Made by a program: the position numbers and the translations under genes
Assembly: GCA_030669585.1 (NCBI GenBank)
Contig: DAOVDI010000004.1
Coordinates: forward strand, 1 to 53,934
Length of the DNA: 53,934 nt
Reading direction: 5' to 3'
Source of the DNA: Acidobacteriota bacterium
Lineage (GTDB): Bacteria > Acidobacteriota > Aminicenantia > Aminicenantales > Aminicenantaceae
Shown here: positions 25,462-33,649 of the stretch, piece by piece
How positions within the stretch are numbered: the first letter of the stretch is position 1
How the letters are laid out: each line of letters begins with the position of its first letter
Notes under the pieces: model-generated
Seen by the model: the letters and a program-made list of their open reading frames with translations, nothing else
Told to the model about the DNA's origin: nothing
Database searches by the model: none

Positions 25462-27543
25462 ATGAAAGATTATGCTGCTGATAAGATAAGAAATATTGCG
25501 CTAATCGGCCATGGATCATCAGGAAAAACATCTCTTGCCGCTGCATTTCTTTTTAATGCGAGGGCTACCACACGCTTAACTAAGGTGGATGCAGGAAATA
25601 CCATAACAGATTATGACCAGGACGAGATCGAAAGAAAGATCTCCATCAATTCAGCGCTATGTCATCTGGAATGGAAGGATCACAAGATCAATCTGATCGA
25701 TTGTCCGGGATATACAAACTTTCTCTGGGATACCCGAGCCAGCCTGCGGGCCGTGGATGCCGGCGCTGTTGTTGTATGCAGTGTAGCCGGCATTGAGGTG
25801 GGAACGGAAAAAGGTTGGGCCATGCTGGAAGATCTGGAACTGCCGCGCATTATTATCATCAATAAAATGGACAGGGAAAATTCCGATTTCAGGCGTACGG
25901 TTGAGGCCGTTCAACAAGCTTTCGGACGAAAAGCTGTCCCGATCCAGTTCCCGATTGGGAAGGAAAAGGATTTCAAAGGGGTTGTCGACCTCATTACGAA
26001 AAAAGCCTATCTTTTTGAGGATGGGAACAGTGGAAAAATGAAAGAAGTTGAAGTTCCAGCGGACATAAAAGATGTTGTGGATAAGAAGATCGAAGAATTG
26101 ACCGAAATGGTGGCTGAAAACGATGAACAGCTTATGGAGAAGTATTTCGAAAACGGTAAATTATCATCAGAGGAATTGGTCAGCGGGCTTAACAAGAGCA
26201 TTCTTGACCGTGATTTTTATCCCATCTTTATGGCCTCAGCTCTGTCCAATATTGCAACACAGCCTGTCCTGGAGGGAATGATCAACTGTCTTCCTTCTCC
26301 TCTGCAGAGAAAAGAGATCAAAGGAGAGCAAGGAGCGGTCACGCCGGATGATAAGGGGCCATTTACCGCGCTTGTTTACAAGACGATCTCCGATCCCTAT
26401 ACCGGCCGGATCTCTATTATGCGGATATTTTCCGGAACCGTGAAAGCGGATGCCACGGTCTACAATGCCAATAAACAAACGAATGAGAAATTGGGCGGAT
26501 TGTTTTTTCTGCAGGGGAAAGAACAGATTCAGACGACTTTAGCCAGGGCCGGAGATATAGTTGCCACGGCCAAACTAAAAGCTACATCAACCGGAGATAC
26601 TCTTTCCGATAAAGGAGCCGGAGTTCAATTTGCTTCCATCAAGTTTCCTGAACCGTCTATCTCTTTTGCGATTGAACCTAAAACGAGGGCTGATGAAGAC
26701 AGAATATCGCAGGCTATCCATCGCATTACAGACGAGGATCCCACGGCAAGGATTGAGCGTGATCCTGAAACAGCGCAGCTTATTATTTCAGGAAATGGAC
26801 AGCTCCATGTTGAGATCATCACAGATAGATTGAGAAATAAATACAATGTTAATGTCGATCTTAAACCGCCCAAGATCCCGTACAGGGAAACCATCAAAGG
26901 CAAAGCTGATGTTCAGGGGAAATACAAAAAACAGACCGGTGGTCGAGGGCAGTACGGAGATGTCAAGATCAAAATAGAACCCATGGCGCGGGGAACAGAC
27001 TTTGAATTTGAAAACAAGATCTTTGGTGGCGCCATCCCGAAAAACTACATTCCTTCTGTCGAAAAGGGGGTTCAGGAAGCCCGCAAAAAAGGCGTTCTTG
27101 CCGGTTATCCCACGGTCGATTTTAAGGTCATTCTGTATGATGGTTCTTATCATGAGGTCGATTCTTCGGATATCGCTTTTAAGGTTGCCGCTTCCATGGC
27201 TTTTAAAAAGGCAGTCAAGGAAGCCAGGCCAACGATCCTTGAACCGATCATGAATGTAGAGGTCTATACACCTGAAACATATATGGGAGATATTATGGGA
27301 AGCCTCAACGGACGGCGAGGAAAAGTGCAGGGAATGGAGCAGAAGGGAAGTATGCGCCAGATCATAGCCCAGGTTCCAATGGCAGAGATGCTGGATTTTG
27401 AGCCGTCTTTAACCTCTATTACAGGGGGGAGAGGTTCTTTTTTAATGGAATTTTCCCATTTTGAGGAAGTTCCCGGACAGCTCCAGCAGAAGATCATTCA
27501 GGAATCCGTTAAAGAAGGACGCATCAGACAAGAAGAAAAGTAA
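25462..27543 (+). CDS. Elongation factor G-like GTPase (divergent paralogue)
   Basis: The 693-residue five-domain translational GTPase has a G1 loop GHGSSGKTSL, G3 DCPGYTNF and G4 NKMD, followed by EF-G domains II-V (YKKQTGGRGQYGDVKIKIEP in domain IV; PETYMGDIMGSLNGRRGKVQGME in domain V). In canonical EF-G, G3 is DTPGH, with the His that activates hydrolysis. Here it is Tyr, and the P-loop is not AHIDAGKTT. These features fit the EF-G-like (FusA2-type) subfamily seen beside a standard FusA in many bacteria. It is less likely to be the main elongation factor, and no rpsL, rpsG or tuf is adjacent. Its exact role is unknown. GGAGG lies before the ATG. Confidence 0.88.
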   Translation: MKDYAADKIRNIALIGHGSSGKTSLAAAFLFNARATTRLTKVDAGNTITDYDQDEIERKISINSALCHLEWKDHKINLIDCPGYTNFLWDTRASLRAVDAGAVVVCSVAGIEVGTEKGWAMLEDLELPRIIIINKMDRENSDFRRTVEAVQQAFGRKAVPIQFPIGKEKDFKGVVDLITKKAYLFEDGNSGKMKEVEVPADIKDVVDKKIEELTEMVAENDEQLMEKYFENGKLSSEELVSGLNKSILDRDFYPIFMASALSNIATQPVLEGMINCLPSPLQRKEIKGEQGAVTPDDKGPFTALVYKTISDPYTGRISIMRIFSGTVKADATVYNANKQTNEKLGGLFFLQGKEQIQTTLARAGDIVATAKLKATSTGDTLSDKGAGVQFASIKFPEPSISFAIEPKTRADEDRISQAIHRITDEDPTARIERDPETAQLIISGNGQLHVEIITDRLRNKYNVNVDLKPPKIPYRETIKGKADVQGKYKKQTGGRGQYGDVKIKIEPMARGTDFEFENKIFGGAIPKNYIPSVEKGVQEARKKGVLAGYPTVDFKVILYDGSYHEVDSSDIAFKVAASMAFKKAVKEARPTILEPIMNVEVYTPETYMGDIMGSLNGRRGKVQGMEQKGSMRQIIAQVPMAEMLDFEPSLTSITGGRGSFLMEFSHFEEVPGQLQQKIIQESVKEGRIRQEEK

Positions 27544-27551
27544 TCAATCAT

Positions 27552-28076
27552 TCAGGAAATTTTCTGATAGGCTTCAGAGATCAGTAGATCAAGTTCTGAT
27601 TTTATGGCATTGGTGTCATTGACATAAATATTGATCTCTTCTCTATATTCTTCCTGAGAGAGGAGTGGGAATTTGACAATAAATGCATGGAACTGCTTGT
27701 ACATGTCATAGAGTTCTTCAAGCCTGGCTTGGACTTTGTCCATCTCTTTCGGTGGTCTTTTTGCCAGTCTCATCAATCCGGCGATCCGTACCCGGTTAAC
27801 GTCCATTTCCAGAATCAGGCTACCGGGGCGGGTCCCCATTATCTCGTCATAGGCGGATTTGAAATCCATCTCTGTTACCCTGGCGTATTCCCAGACTGAA
27901 TCATACATCTTACTGAGGCTGATGAAGGAGGATGACTGTATGGCAATAATGTTCCCCAGGCCTTTAGCCTTTTCAAGATACAATAAAGCATCTTTTGTGG
28001 TCCTGGAGCAGCCGGAAAAAAGGAAACCAAGACTCAAAGATAATAAAACTATGTTTTGAAACATATGTTTTTTCAT
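27552..28076 (-). CDS. Hypothetical lipoprotein
   Basis: The 174-residue protein has a short signal peptide and a lipobox (LGFLFSGC, Cys about 23), so it is probably lipidated by Lgt/LspA and placed in the periplasm. The mature part looks largely alpha-helical, rich in Leu, Glu, Lys and Met (LARLEELYDMYKQFH-like heptads near 115-135), without a family I recognise. It is convergent with the EF-G paralogue (8 bp between stops) and monocistronic. A promoter fits upstream. A structural or scaffold role is possible, but nothing supports a specific function. Confidence 0.72.
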   Translation of the reverse strand: MKKHMFQNIVLLSLSLGFLFSGCSRTTKDALLYLEKAKGLGNIIAIQSSSFISLSKMYDSVWEYARVTEMDFKSAYDEIMGTRPGSLILEMDVNRVRIAGLMRLAKRPPKEMDKVQARLEELYDMYKQFHAFIVKFPLLSQEEYREEINIYVNDTNAIKSELDLLISEAYQKIS

Positions 28077-28094
28077 GGAATTTTACTCAAATCC

Positions 28095-28123
28095 AATATA
28101 GGATATTTTCCCTTGGGTTGCAA
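28095..28123 (-). promoter_or_regulatory. Candidate promoter of the lipoprotein gene
   Basis: On the minus strand TTGCAA (28118-28123), a 17-bp spacer and TATATT (28095-28100) lie about 20 bp before the ATG at 28076. Confidence 0.5.
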
Positions 28124-28216
28124 ATGAGAGGAAAAAGGGCCGGAGGTTCTTGTCTTATACTGTGTTCTAGTGATATCATTCTTTTTTGTTTTTTCCTGAA
28201 AATTCCAAAATATGAT

Positions 28217-28554
28217 AGCCTGGATTATTCACGGGTCGAGGAGAGGCCAAGGAAAAACAGTCTATAGAAGTCCATAGGAGTCATCGAAGTCGAAGAAGGC
28301 CAAGGGTGAAAGGCCAAGGGCCAATGCAAAAGAGGCCCAAAGCCCAAAGCAGCTTCGCCCAAAGTCATTTAATTTACGTCATTCCCGTGGAAACGGGAAT
28401 CCAGTATAAATTGTATTCTGGATTCCCACTTTCGTGGGAATGACGAGACAAACGAGAGTAACGAGACAAACAGAGACTCTTTGCATCAACTACTGGATTA
28501 TATATAAGAAGTTATGTTAGGTTATCGGCAGTTTTTATGAATAAAGCAGGATAG
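28217..28554 (+). repeat. Mosaic intergenic repeat, full copy A (before the ChaN-like gene)
   Basis: No gene is seen here. Order: left end CCTGGATTATTCAC (28219-28232) and GGGTCGAGG; AGGCCAA units; AAGTC-type 10-bp units; AGGCCAAGGG units; a 67-bp palindromic block (28378-28444) made of two ATTCCC-N8-GGGAAT palindromes in inverted order around TATAAATTGTATT; 9-bp ACGAGAGTA units; CTTTGCATCAAC; and right end TGAATAAAGCAGG (28538-28550). The two ends are imperfect inverted repeats. The right end runs into the AGGAGG ribosome-binding site of the next gene. Confidence 0.85.
28378..28444. repeat. Double ATTCCC-N8-GGGAAT palindrome
   Basis: Two 20-bp palindromes (28381-28400 and 28422-28441) lie in inverted orientation, and their flanks GTC/CCAG and CTGG/GAC also pair. 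The core matches the ATTCCC-N8-GGGAAT form known for dRS3 repeats of Neisseria. A near copy lies at 50534-50600. Confidence 0.8.
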
Positions 28555-28565
28555 GAGGATGAATA

Positions 28566-29774
28566 ATGTTGCGAACTAAAATAGCATTGGGTTTTCTGGT
28601 GTTTCTTTTAGCTGGAACACTTGTCGCTGTTGAAGAAAAGGATAATATTCTAAGACTTAAGATCGGTGATTCTCAACTCAAGGACAAGACAATGGCAATA
28701 ACTCCGGGCCAAATATATTCGGCTGAAAAGGGGAGCGCCATATCCTTCGAAAAAATGATCGAAGAGATGAAGACCGCAAGGATCGTGTATGTGGGAGAGT
28801 CCCACAACAGCCTTCCTATGCATGATGTCCAGCATAAGATCGCACAGGCTCTGTATGCCATAGATAAAGATCTAGCAATAGGGCTGGAAATGTATGATAT
28901 CAGGTGGCAGGAGCCCCTGAACAAATGGAGCCTGGGTCTTTTAACCGAGGATGAGTTTATCGACCAGGCCCAGTGGTATGTGAATTGGAATTTCAATTTT
29001 AAGTATTATAAAAAGATCTTTGGTTTGGCAAAAGAAAACAAGATCCCGATACATGCTTTGAACGCACCCAGAAATATCATTCGTAAGATCAGGATGCGGG
29101 GATGGGACGCTTTAAGTAATGAGGAAAAACAGATAGTCCCAAAACCTGATCTCACAAATAAGGACCACATTGCATTGATGCGGGCTATATTTGGAGATAT
29201 ACAGATGCCGGCAGCAATGAAGGGACATGGATCAGGGGATATGATGTTTAAAATGCTTTACCGGGCCCAGTCCTCCTGGGATGAAGTCATGGCTAAAAAT
29301 ACTCTCCGTACCGTGGATATAGAGGGCAAGAGAGTCATTGCGTTTGTAGGTTCCGGCCACCTTATCTACAATCTTGGGATAAACCGCCGTGCCTATGAGA
29401 GGCAGTCTTTACCTTACAAGACAGTGATCTGCGTTATTATTCCTGAAGGTAAAGACAGTGTTATTATTTCGAGAAGCCTTGGTCATTATATCTGGGGCCT
29501 GCCTGAAGAAGCACGGCCTGAGTATCCTTCTATAGGTATTGCTCTAACGAAATTCGACGGGTTGGACAATCTTGTCATTGCAAGGGATCCCATGTCGGGC
29601 GTGGCCAAAGGTAAAAATTTCAAGAAAGGAGATATTATCCTCGCCGTAGATGGCCAGCATTTTACATGTATCAATTGCCTCCGAAAATATCTTTCGAAAT
29701 TTACCTGGGGAGATGAGGTCGCTTTCAAGCTGCTGCGTGAAGCAAAAAAACTCGAGATCAAAATGAAGTTTTAG
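28566..29774 (+). CDS. ChaN-family (iron-regulated/TIKI superfamily) protein with C-terminal PDZ domain
   Basis: The 402-residue exported protein has an N-terminal signal helix (about 1-21). The ChaN/haem-binding-uptake fold covers about 45-280: MKTARIVYVGESHNSLPMHDVQ has the conserved GE-x-H, IGLEMYDIRWQEPLNKW the conserved E-M, and IAFVGSGHLIYNLGI the late G-x-G-H. Related TIKI proteins are metalloproteases and ChaN binds haem, so either activity is possible. Residues about 330-400 (SGVAKGKNFKKGDIILAVDGQ, then a strand pattern) form a PDZ-like domain, probably for binding peptide ends. The start has AGGAGG 7 nt upstream. The stop codon touches the next repeat copy, so the gene sits between two near-identical repeats. 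Confidence 0.82.
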   Translation: MLRTKIALGFLVFLLAGTLVAVEEKDNILRLKIGDSQLKDKTMAITPGQIYSAEKGSAISFEKMIEEMKTARIVYVGESHNSLPMHDVQHKIAQALYAIDKDLAIGLEMYDIRWQEPLNKWSLGLLTEDEFIDQAQWYVNWNFNFKYYKKIFGLAKENKIPIHALNAPRNIIRKIRMRGWDALSNEEKQIVPKPDLTNKDHIALMRAIFGDIQMPAAMKGHGSGDMMFKMLYRAQSSWDEVMAKNTLRTVDIEGKRVIAFVGSGHLIYNLGINRRAYERQSLPYKTVICVIIPEGKDSVIISRSLGHYIWGLPEEARPEYPSIGIALTKFDGLDNLVIARDPMSGVAKGKNFKKGDIILAVDGQHFTCINCLRKYLSKFTWGDEVAFKLLREAKKLEIKMKF

Positions 29775-30034
29775 CCTGGATTATTCACAGGTCGAGGAAA
29801 GGCCAAGGAAAAATAGTCTATAGAAGTCCTTAGAAGTCCATAGGAGTCGTCGAAGTCGAAGAAGGCCAAAGGTGAAAGGTGAAAGGCAGACATCATTCCC
29901 GTGGAAACGGGAATCCAGACAAACGAGAGTAACGAGACAAACGAGAAAAACGGAGACTCTTTGCATCAACTACTGGATGATACATAAGAAGTTATGTTAG
30001 GTTATCGGCAGTTTTTATGAATAAAGCAGGATAG
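29775..30034 (+). repeat. Mosaic intergenic repeat, full copy B (before the EamA gene)
   Basis: It has the same order and strand as copy A. The left end CCTGGATTATTCAC (29775-29788) begins right after the TAG of the ChaN-like gene, followed by 10-bp AAGTC units, one ATTCCC-N8-GGGAAT palindrome (29895-29914), 9-bp ACGAGA units, CTTTGCATCAAC and right end TGAATAAAGCAGG (30018-30030). The last 82 bp match 28473-28554 at 80 positions, including 51 identical bases in a row. Confidence 0.85.
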
Positions 30035-30042
30035 ATGATTCG

Positions 30043-30933
30043 ATGAGTATTCGGCAGTGGGTTTATTTTCTTTTTTTGACTGTGATCTGGGGATCTTCTT
30101 TTATGTGGATAAAGATCGCAGTTCAGGAGATCGGGCCGTTTAAAGTAGTATCTATCCGAATGATGCTTGCTGTTTTGATCTTGTTTGTCATTTTAAAAGC
30201 ACGCAAGATCGCAGCTCCTAAAACCTGGAAGATGAGAGGAATTCTCCTGCTTCAAGGGATGATAAGCGCAACGGTCCCTTGGGTCCTCATTACCTGGGCA
30301 GAGCAGTATATCGATTCAGCAGTGGCGACAATTTATAATGGGACTGTTCCGATGTTCACCATGATCTTTGCTCATCTTTTTGTCCGTGATGACCGTATGA
30401 CAATCCGCAAGGTTTCAGGGCTTTTACTGGGTTTTGCCGGAGTGATCGTCCTTGCCCAGAACAGCCTTTTCCACGGGAATGTAAACGGGAGTGCTTCACA
30501 CATGATTTTACTGGGACAGGGAGCTATGCTGCTGGCTGCCATATTCTATGGGATATCCAATGTGTATGCCCGGATCAAGCTGCACTCCGTACCTCCTGTT
30601 TTTCAGGCGTTTTATACGATACTTTTTGCGGGTATGATATTGTGGGTTGTTACACCCGTTATTGAATTTCCCATGGTGCTGCCGGTCAAGCCTGTTACCT
30701 GGATGGCCATCGCCTGGCTGGGGATTCTGGGTGCAGGCCTCAGTTATATTATGTTTTACCGGCTTCTTCACGAGATCGGCCCGACGCGCGTCTCGCTTGT
30801 GACCTACAGCATCCCAGTTGTAGGTGTCGGTTTGGGAGTCATATTTCTAAAGGAACAATTGAGCTGGTACCTGATCGTTGGAGCGCTTCTGATCGTATCA
30901 GGCATATGGGGAGTTAACAAGCGCCAGGAATAA
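30043..30933 (+). CDS. EamA/DMT-family transporter
   Basis: The 296-residue inner-membrane protein has about ten helices, formed by two EamA repeats: the first starts WVYFLFLTVIWGSSFMWIKIAV, the second about residue 155 with GAMLLAAIFYGISNVYARI. WAEQYIDSAVATIYNGTVPMFTMIFAHLF is characteristic of the drug/metabolite transporter superfamily. The substrate (amino acid, metabolite or drug) is unknown. ATG 30043 lies 8 bp after the repeat and has only a weak ribosome-binding site. It is convergent with sucD. Confidence 0.88.
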   Translation: MSIRQWVYFLFLTVIWGSSFMWIKIAVQEIGPFKVVSIRMMLAVLILFVILKARKIAAPKTWKMRGILLLQGMISATVPWVLITWAEQYIDSAVATIYNGTVPMFTMIFAHLFVRDDRMTIRKVSGLLLGFAGVIVLAQNSLFHGNVNGSASHMILLGQGAMLLAAIFYGISNVYARIKLHSVPPVFQAFYTILFAGMILWVVTPVIEFPMVLPVKPVTWMAIAWLGILGAGLSYIMFYRLLHEIGPTRVSLVTYSIPVVGVGLGVIFLKEQLSWYLIVGALLIVSGIWGVNKRQE

Positions 30934-30953
30934 ACCCTGTAATAAAGAGCAGA

Positions 30954-31823
30954 TTAGCCTAAAGATTCCTTGATTTTAGTTCCCATCTCCGCAGGGTTTT
31001 TGGCGACGTAAACGCCTGCATCCTCAAGGGCTTCCATCTTTTCTTTGGCTGTTCCTTTGCCTCCGGCGATAATAGCGCCTGCATGTCCCATTCGCCTGCC
31101 TGGAGGAGCGGTCTGGCCTGCAATAAAGCTGACCACCGGTTTATTGAACTCAGCCTTGATGTAGGCGGCAGCCTCTTCTTCAGCGGTTCCACCGATCTCT
31201 CCGATAAGGACAACTGCCTCGGTTTCATTGTCCTTTTTGAACATTTCCAGCAGCTCGATGTATTTCAATCCGACAATGGGATCCCCTCCGATACCGATAG
31301 CAGTGGATTGCCCGTATCCCTGTTCAGATACTTGGGCCACAGCTTCGTAAGTCAGAGTTCCGGATCTAGAGATAATGCCGATGGACCCTTGTGTGTGGAT
31401 ATGTCCCGGCATGATGCCGATTTTGCATTTCCCTGGGGAAATGACGCCAGGTGTATTTGGCCCGATCAACTGGCAGTTATTTGCTTTGAGATACAGTTTG
31501 GCTTTGATCATATCAAATGTTGGAATACCTTCGGAAATGCAAACGACAAGGTTTACCCCGCTGTCTGCAGCTTCCATTATTGCATCAGCAGCAAAGTAGG
31601 GAGGAACGAAAATGGCAGCCGCATTGGCCTCCTCTTTTTCTACTGCTTCTGCGACTGTGTTATATACAGGAACGCCGAGATGGGTCAAACCGCCCTTGCC
31701 GGGTGTGACTCCAGCCACAACCTTGGTTCCGTATTCCAGCATCCTTTCCGTATGAAAGGTTCCTTCTCCTCCAGTGATACCCTGGACAACAACTCTGGTT
31801 TTTTCATCTATTAGAATACTCAT
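30954..31823 (-). CDS. sucD: Succinate--CoA ligase alpha subunit
   Basis: The 289-residue protein pairs with SucC to interconvert succinyl-CoA and succinate with NDP/NTP. It has the CoA-binding start ([19 protein letters not shown]), [38 protein letters not shown] and the active-site histidine in [17 protein letters not shown]. The length and order are normal. It lies 13 bp after sucC and is last in the five-gene minus-strand TCA operon. Confidence 0.96.
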   Translation of the reverse strand: MSILIDEKTRVVVQGITGGEGTFHTERMLEYGTKVVAGVTPGKGGLTHLGVPVYNTVAEAVEKEEANAAAIFVPPYFAADAIMEAADSGVNLVVCISEGIPTFDMIKAKLYLKANNCQLIGPNTPGVISPGKCKIGIMPGHIHTQGSIGIISRSGTLTYEAVAQVSEQGYGQSTAIGIGGDPIVGLKYIELLEMFKKDNETEAVVLIGEIGGTAEEEAAAYIKAEFNKPVVSFIAGQTAPPGRRMGHAGAIIAGGKGTAKEKMEALEDAGVYVAKNPAEMGTKIKESLG

Positions 31824-31836
31824 GTTTCACTCCTCT

Positions 31837-32997
31837 TCATTGCCCGGTCAGGGGAACGACTTTCTCAGCAGCTTCTTCCATTCCGCCTGCAGAATAGAAT
31901 TCCAGTCCTGATTCCTCAAGAATCTTTTTGCCCTCTTCTACGTTTGTTCCTTCCAGCCTTATCACCATTGGGATCTTTACTCCTAATTCTTTAGAAGCTT
32001 TGACGATCCCGCTGGCAACAAGGTCACACCTGACAATGCCTCCGAAGATGTTCACCAATGCGGCCTTGACATCCGGATCGGAGACAAGGATCCTGAAAGC
32101 ATTTTTAATAGCTTCTTCAGAGACTCCTCCGCCGACATCCAGGAAATTGGCCGGCATGGCGCCTTTGAGCATGATGATATCCATGGTAGCCATAGCAAGC
32201 CCTGCGCCATTGACCATACAGCCAACGCTTCCATCCAGTTTGATGTAATTAAGATCGAATTTTCCAGCTTCGACCTCGAGCGGATCTTCCTCATCCAGAT
32301 CTCTCATTTCCGCAATATCAGGATGGCGTTTCAGTGCGTTATCGTCAAAATTCATTTTGGCATCCAGGGCAAAAACATCTCCCTGTTTTGTGATGAGCAT
32401 GGGGTTGATTTCTGCGAGCGATGCATCAGATGCTTCAAAAGCCTTATAGAGGGCTATAATAAACTTGATGGTCTGTTTAAGGGTGTTTCCTTCCAGTCCA
32501 AGCTTAAAGGCCAATTTACGTGCCTGAAAGCCTTGGAAACCCGTGGCTGGATCTATATATTCTTTATATATAAGATCAGGTGTTTCAGCTGCGACCTTCT
32601 CGATCTCCATTCCGCCTTCAGAGGAAGCCATGATGACAGGGGCTTCTTTTGCACGGTCGATGACGATTCCGATATACAATTCCTTATCGATATCCAGAGC
32701 TTCTTCGACCATGATCTTTTTGACAAGTTTTCCCTCTGGTCCAGTTTGGTGTGTGATCAGGGTCATGCCGATCATGTCATGGGCCAGTTTTTCCGCTTCA
32801 GAGGGGTCCTGGGCTAATTTGATGCCGCCGCCTTTGCCTCGTCCTCCTGCATGGACCTGTGCTTTGAGAACCACACGTGGACCGATCTTTTCTGCAATTT
32901 CCCGGGCTTTAGCAGGGGAGTCTGTTACTTCTCCTTTAGGGATATTCACATTGAAACGGCTGAGGATCTGTTTAGCTTGATATTCGTGTATTTTCAT
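31837..32997 (-). CDS. sucC: Succinate--CoA ligase beta subunit
   Basis: The 386-residue ATP-grasp subunit starts MKIHEYQAKQILSRFNVNIP. It has the nucleotide-binding KAQVHAGGRGKGGGIKLA, AEINPMLIT with the Mg-binding Glu/Asn, NGAGLAMATMD, GGGV and NIFGGIVRCDLVASGI. It forms the enzyme with SucD. The preference for ADP or GDP cannot be set from inspection. An 89-bp gap with a hairpin separates it from the fumarase subunit gene upstream. Confidence 0.96.
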   Translation of the reverse strand: MKIHEYQAKQILSRFNVNIPKGEVTDSPAKAREIAEKIGPRVVLKAQVHAGGRGKGGGIKLAQDPSEAEKLAHDMIGMTLITHQTGPEGKLVKKIMVEEALDIDKELYIGIVIDRAKEAPVIMASSEGGMEIEKVAAETPDLIYKEYIDPATGFQGFQARKLAFKLGLEGNTLKQTIKFIIALYKAFEASDASLAEINPMLITKQGDVFALDAKMNFDDNALKRHPDIAEMRDLDEEDPLEVEAGKFDLNYIKLDGSVGCMVNGAGLAMATMDIIMLKGAMPANFLDVGGGVSEEAIKNAFRILVSDPDVKAALVNIFGGIVRCDLVASGIVKASKELGVKIPMVIRLEGTNVEEGKKILEESGLEFYSAGGMEEAAEKVVPLTGQ

Positions 32998-33029
32998 ATG
33001 ATTAGTCCTTTGTAAGGATAGAATTTAGA

Positions 33030-33061
33030 GGAAAAGCCTTCCCAGAAGGGCAGGCTTTTCC
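33030..33061. other. Intercistronic hairpin between fumarase beta and sucC
   Basis: GGAAAAGCC (33030-33038) pairs with GGCTTTTCC (33053-33061), and CCC with GGG inside around an AGAA loop. No T-run follows on the minus strand, so a processing or stability hairpin is more likely than a full terminator. Confidence 0.5.
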
Positions 33062-33086
33062 TTGTGATGCTCAAATAAAGTGGTTC

Positions 33087-33641
33087 TTATTCTTTTCTAA
33101 ATTGTTTTTTTCCTTCTTCGTAGAGATCCCCACCATACATATCATTGATGATAATACACGGGAAATCTTTGACCTTGATCCGTCTTATAGCTTCAGGTCC
33201 CAATTCAGGGTAAGCGATGATTTCTGCCTCTTCGATGCTTTTTGAGATAAGAGCGCCCGCGCCTCCTACTGAGGCTACATATACGCCTTTGTATTTTTTC
33301 AACGCATCCTTGACTTCTTCGTTTCGGGCTCCTTTGCCGATCGAGCCTTTTAAACCGAGTTCGTAAAGAGTTGGAGCATAAGAATCCATCCTGTAACTGG
33401 TAGTAGGGCCGGCAGAGCCGATTGGTTTTCCGGGCCGGGCAGGTGTTGGGCCAACGTAATAAATAAACTGTCCCTTGACATCTATGGGTAGTTCCTTCCC
33501 TTCTGTGATGAGGTCAATAAGTTTTTTGTGGGCGGAATCCCTTCCTGTATAAAGGTAACCGGTAATAAAAATGCTGTCGCCTGATTTGAGTTTGGCTATA
33601 ACTTCGTCCGAAACTGGAGTAGTAATTCTGTGTTCAGCCAT
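33087..33641 (-). CDS. Class I fumarate hydratase, beta subunit (C-terminal domain)
   Basis: The 184-residue protein corresponds to the C-terminal domain of iron-sulfur fumarases. It starts with HRITTPVSDEVIAKLKSGDSIFITGYLYTGRD, then YYVGPTPARPGKPIGSAGPTTSYRMD and VASVGGAGALISKSIEEAEIIAYPELGPEAIRRIKV, followed by a metal/substrate-contact DFPCIIINDMYGGDLY. In two-subunit enzymes an alpha subunit carries the [4Fe-4S] cluster; no such gene is in the window. L-tartrate dehydratase beta is an alternative, but the TCA context favours fumarase. It lies 8 bp after mdh. Confidence 0.88.
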   Translation of the reverse strand: MAEHRITTPVSDEVIAKLKSGDSIFITGYLYTGRDSAHKKLIDLITEGKELPIDVKGQFIYYVGPTPARPGKPIGSAGPTTSYRMDSYAPTLYELGLKGSIGKGARNEEVKDALKKYKGVYVASVGGAGALISKSIEEAEIIAYPELGPEAIRRIKVKDFPCIIINDMYGGDLYEEGKKQFRKE

Positions 33642-33649
33642 TTCTGGTC

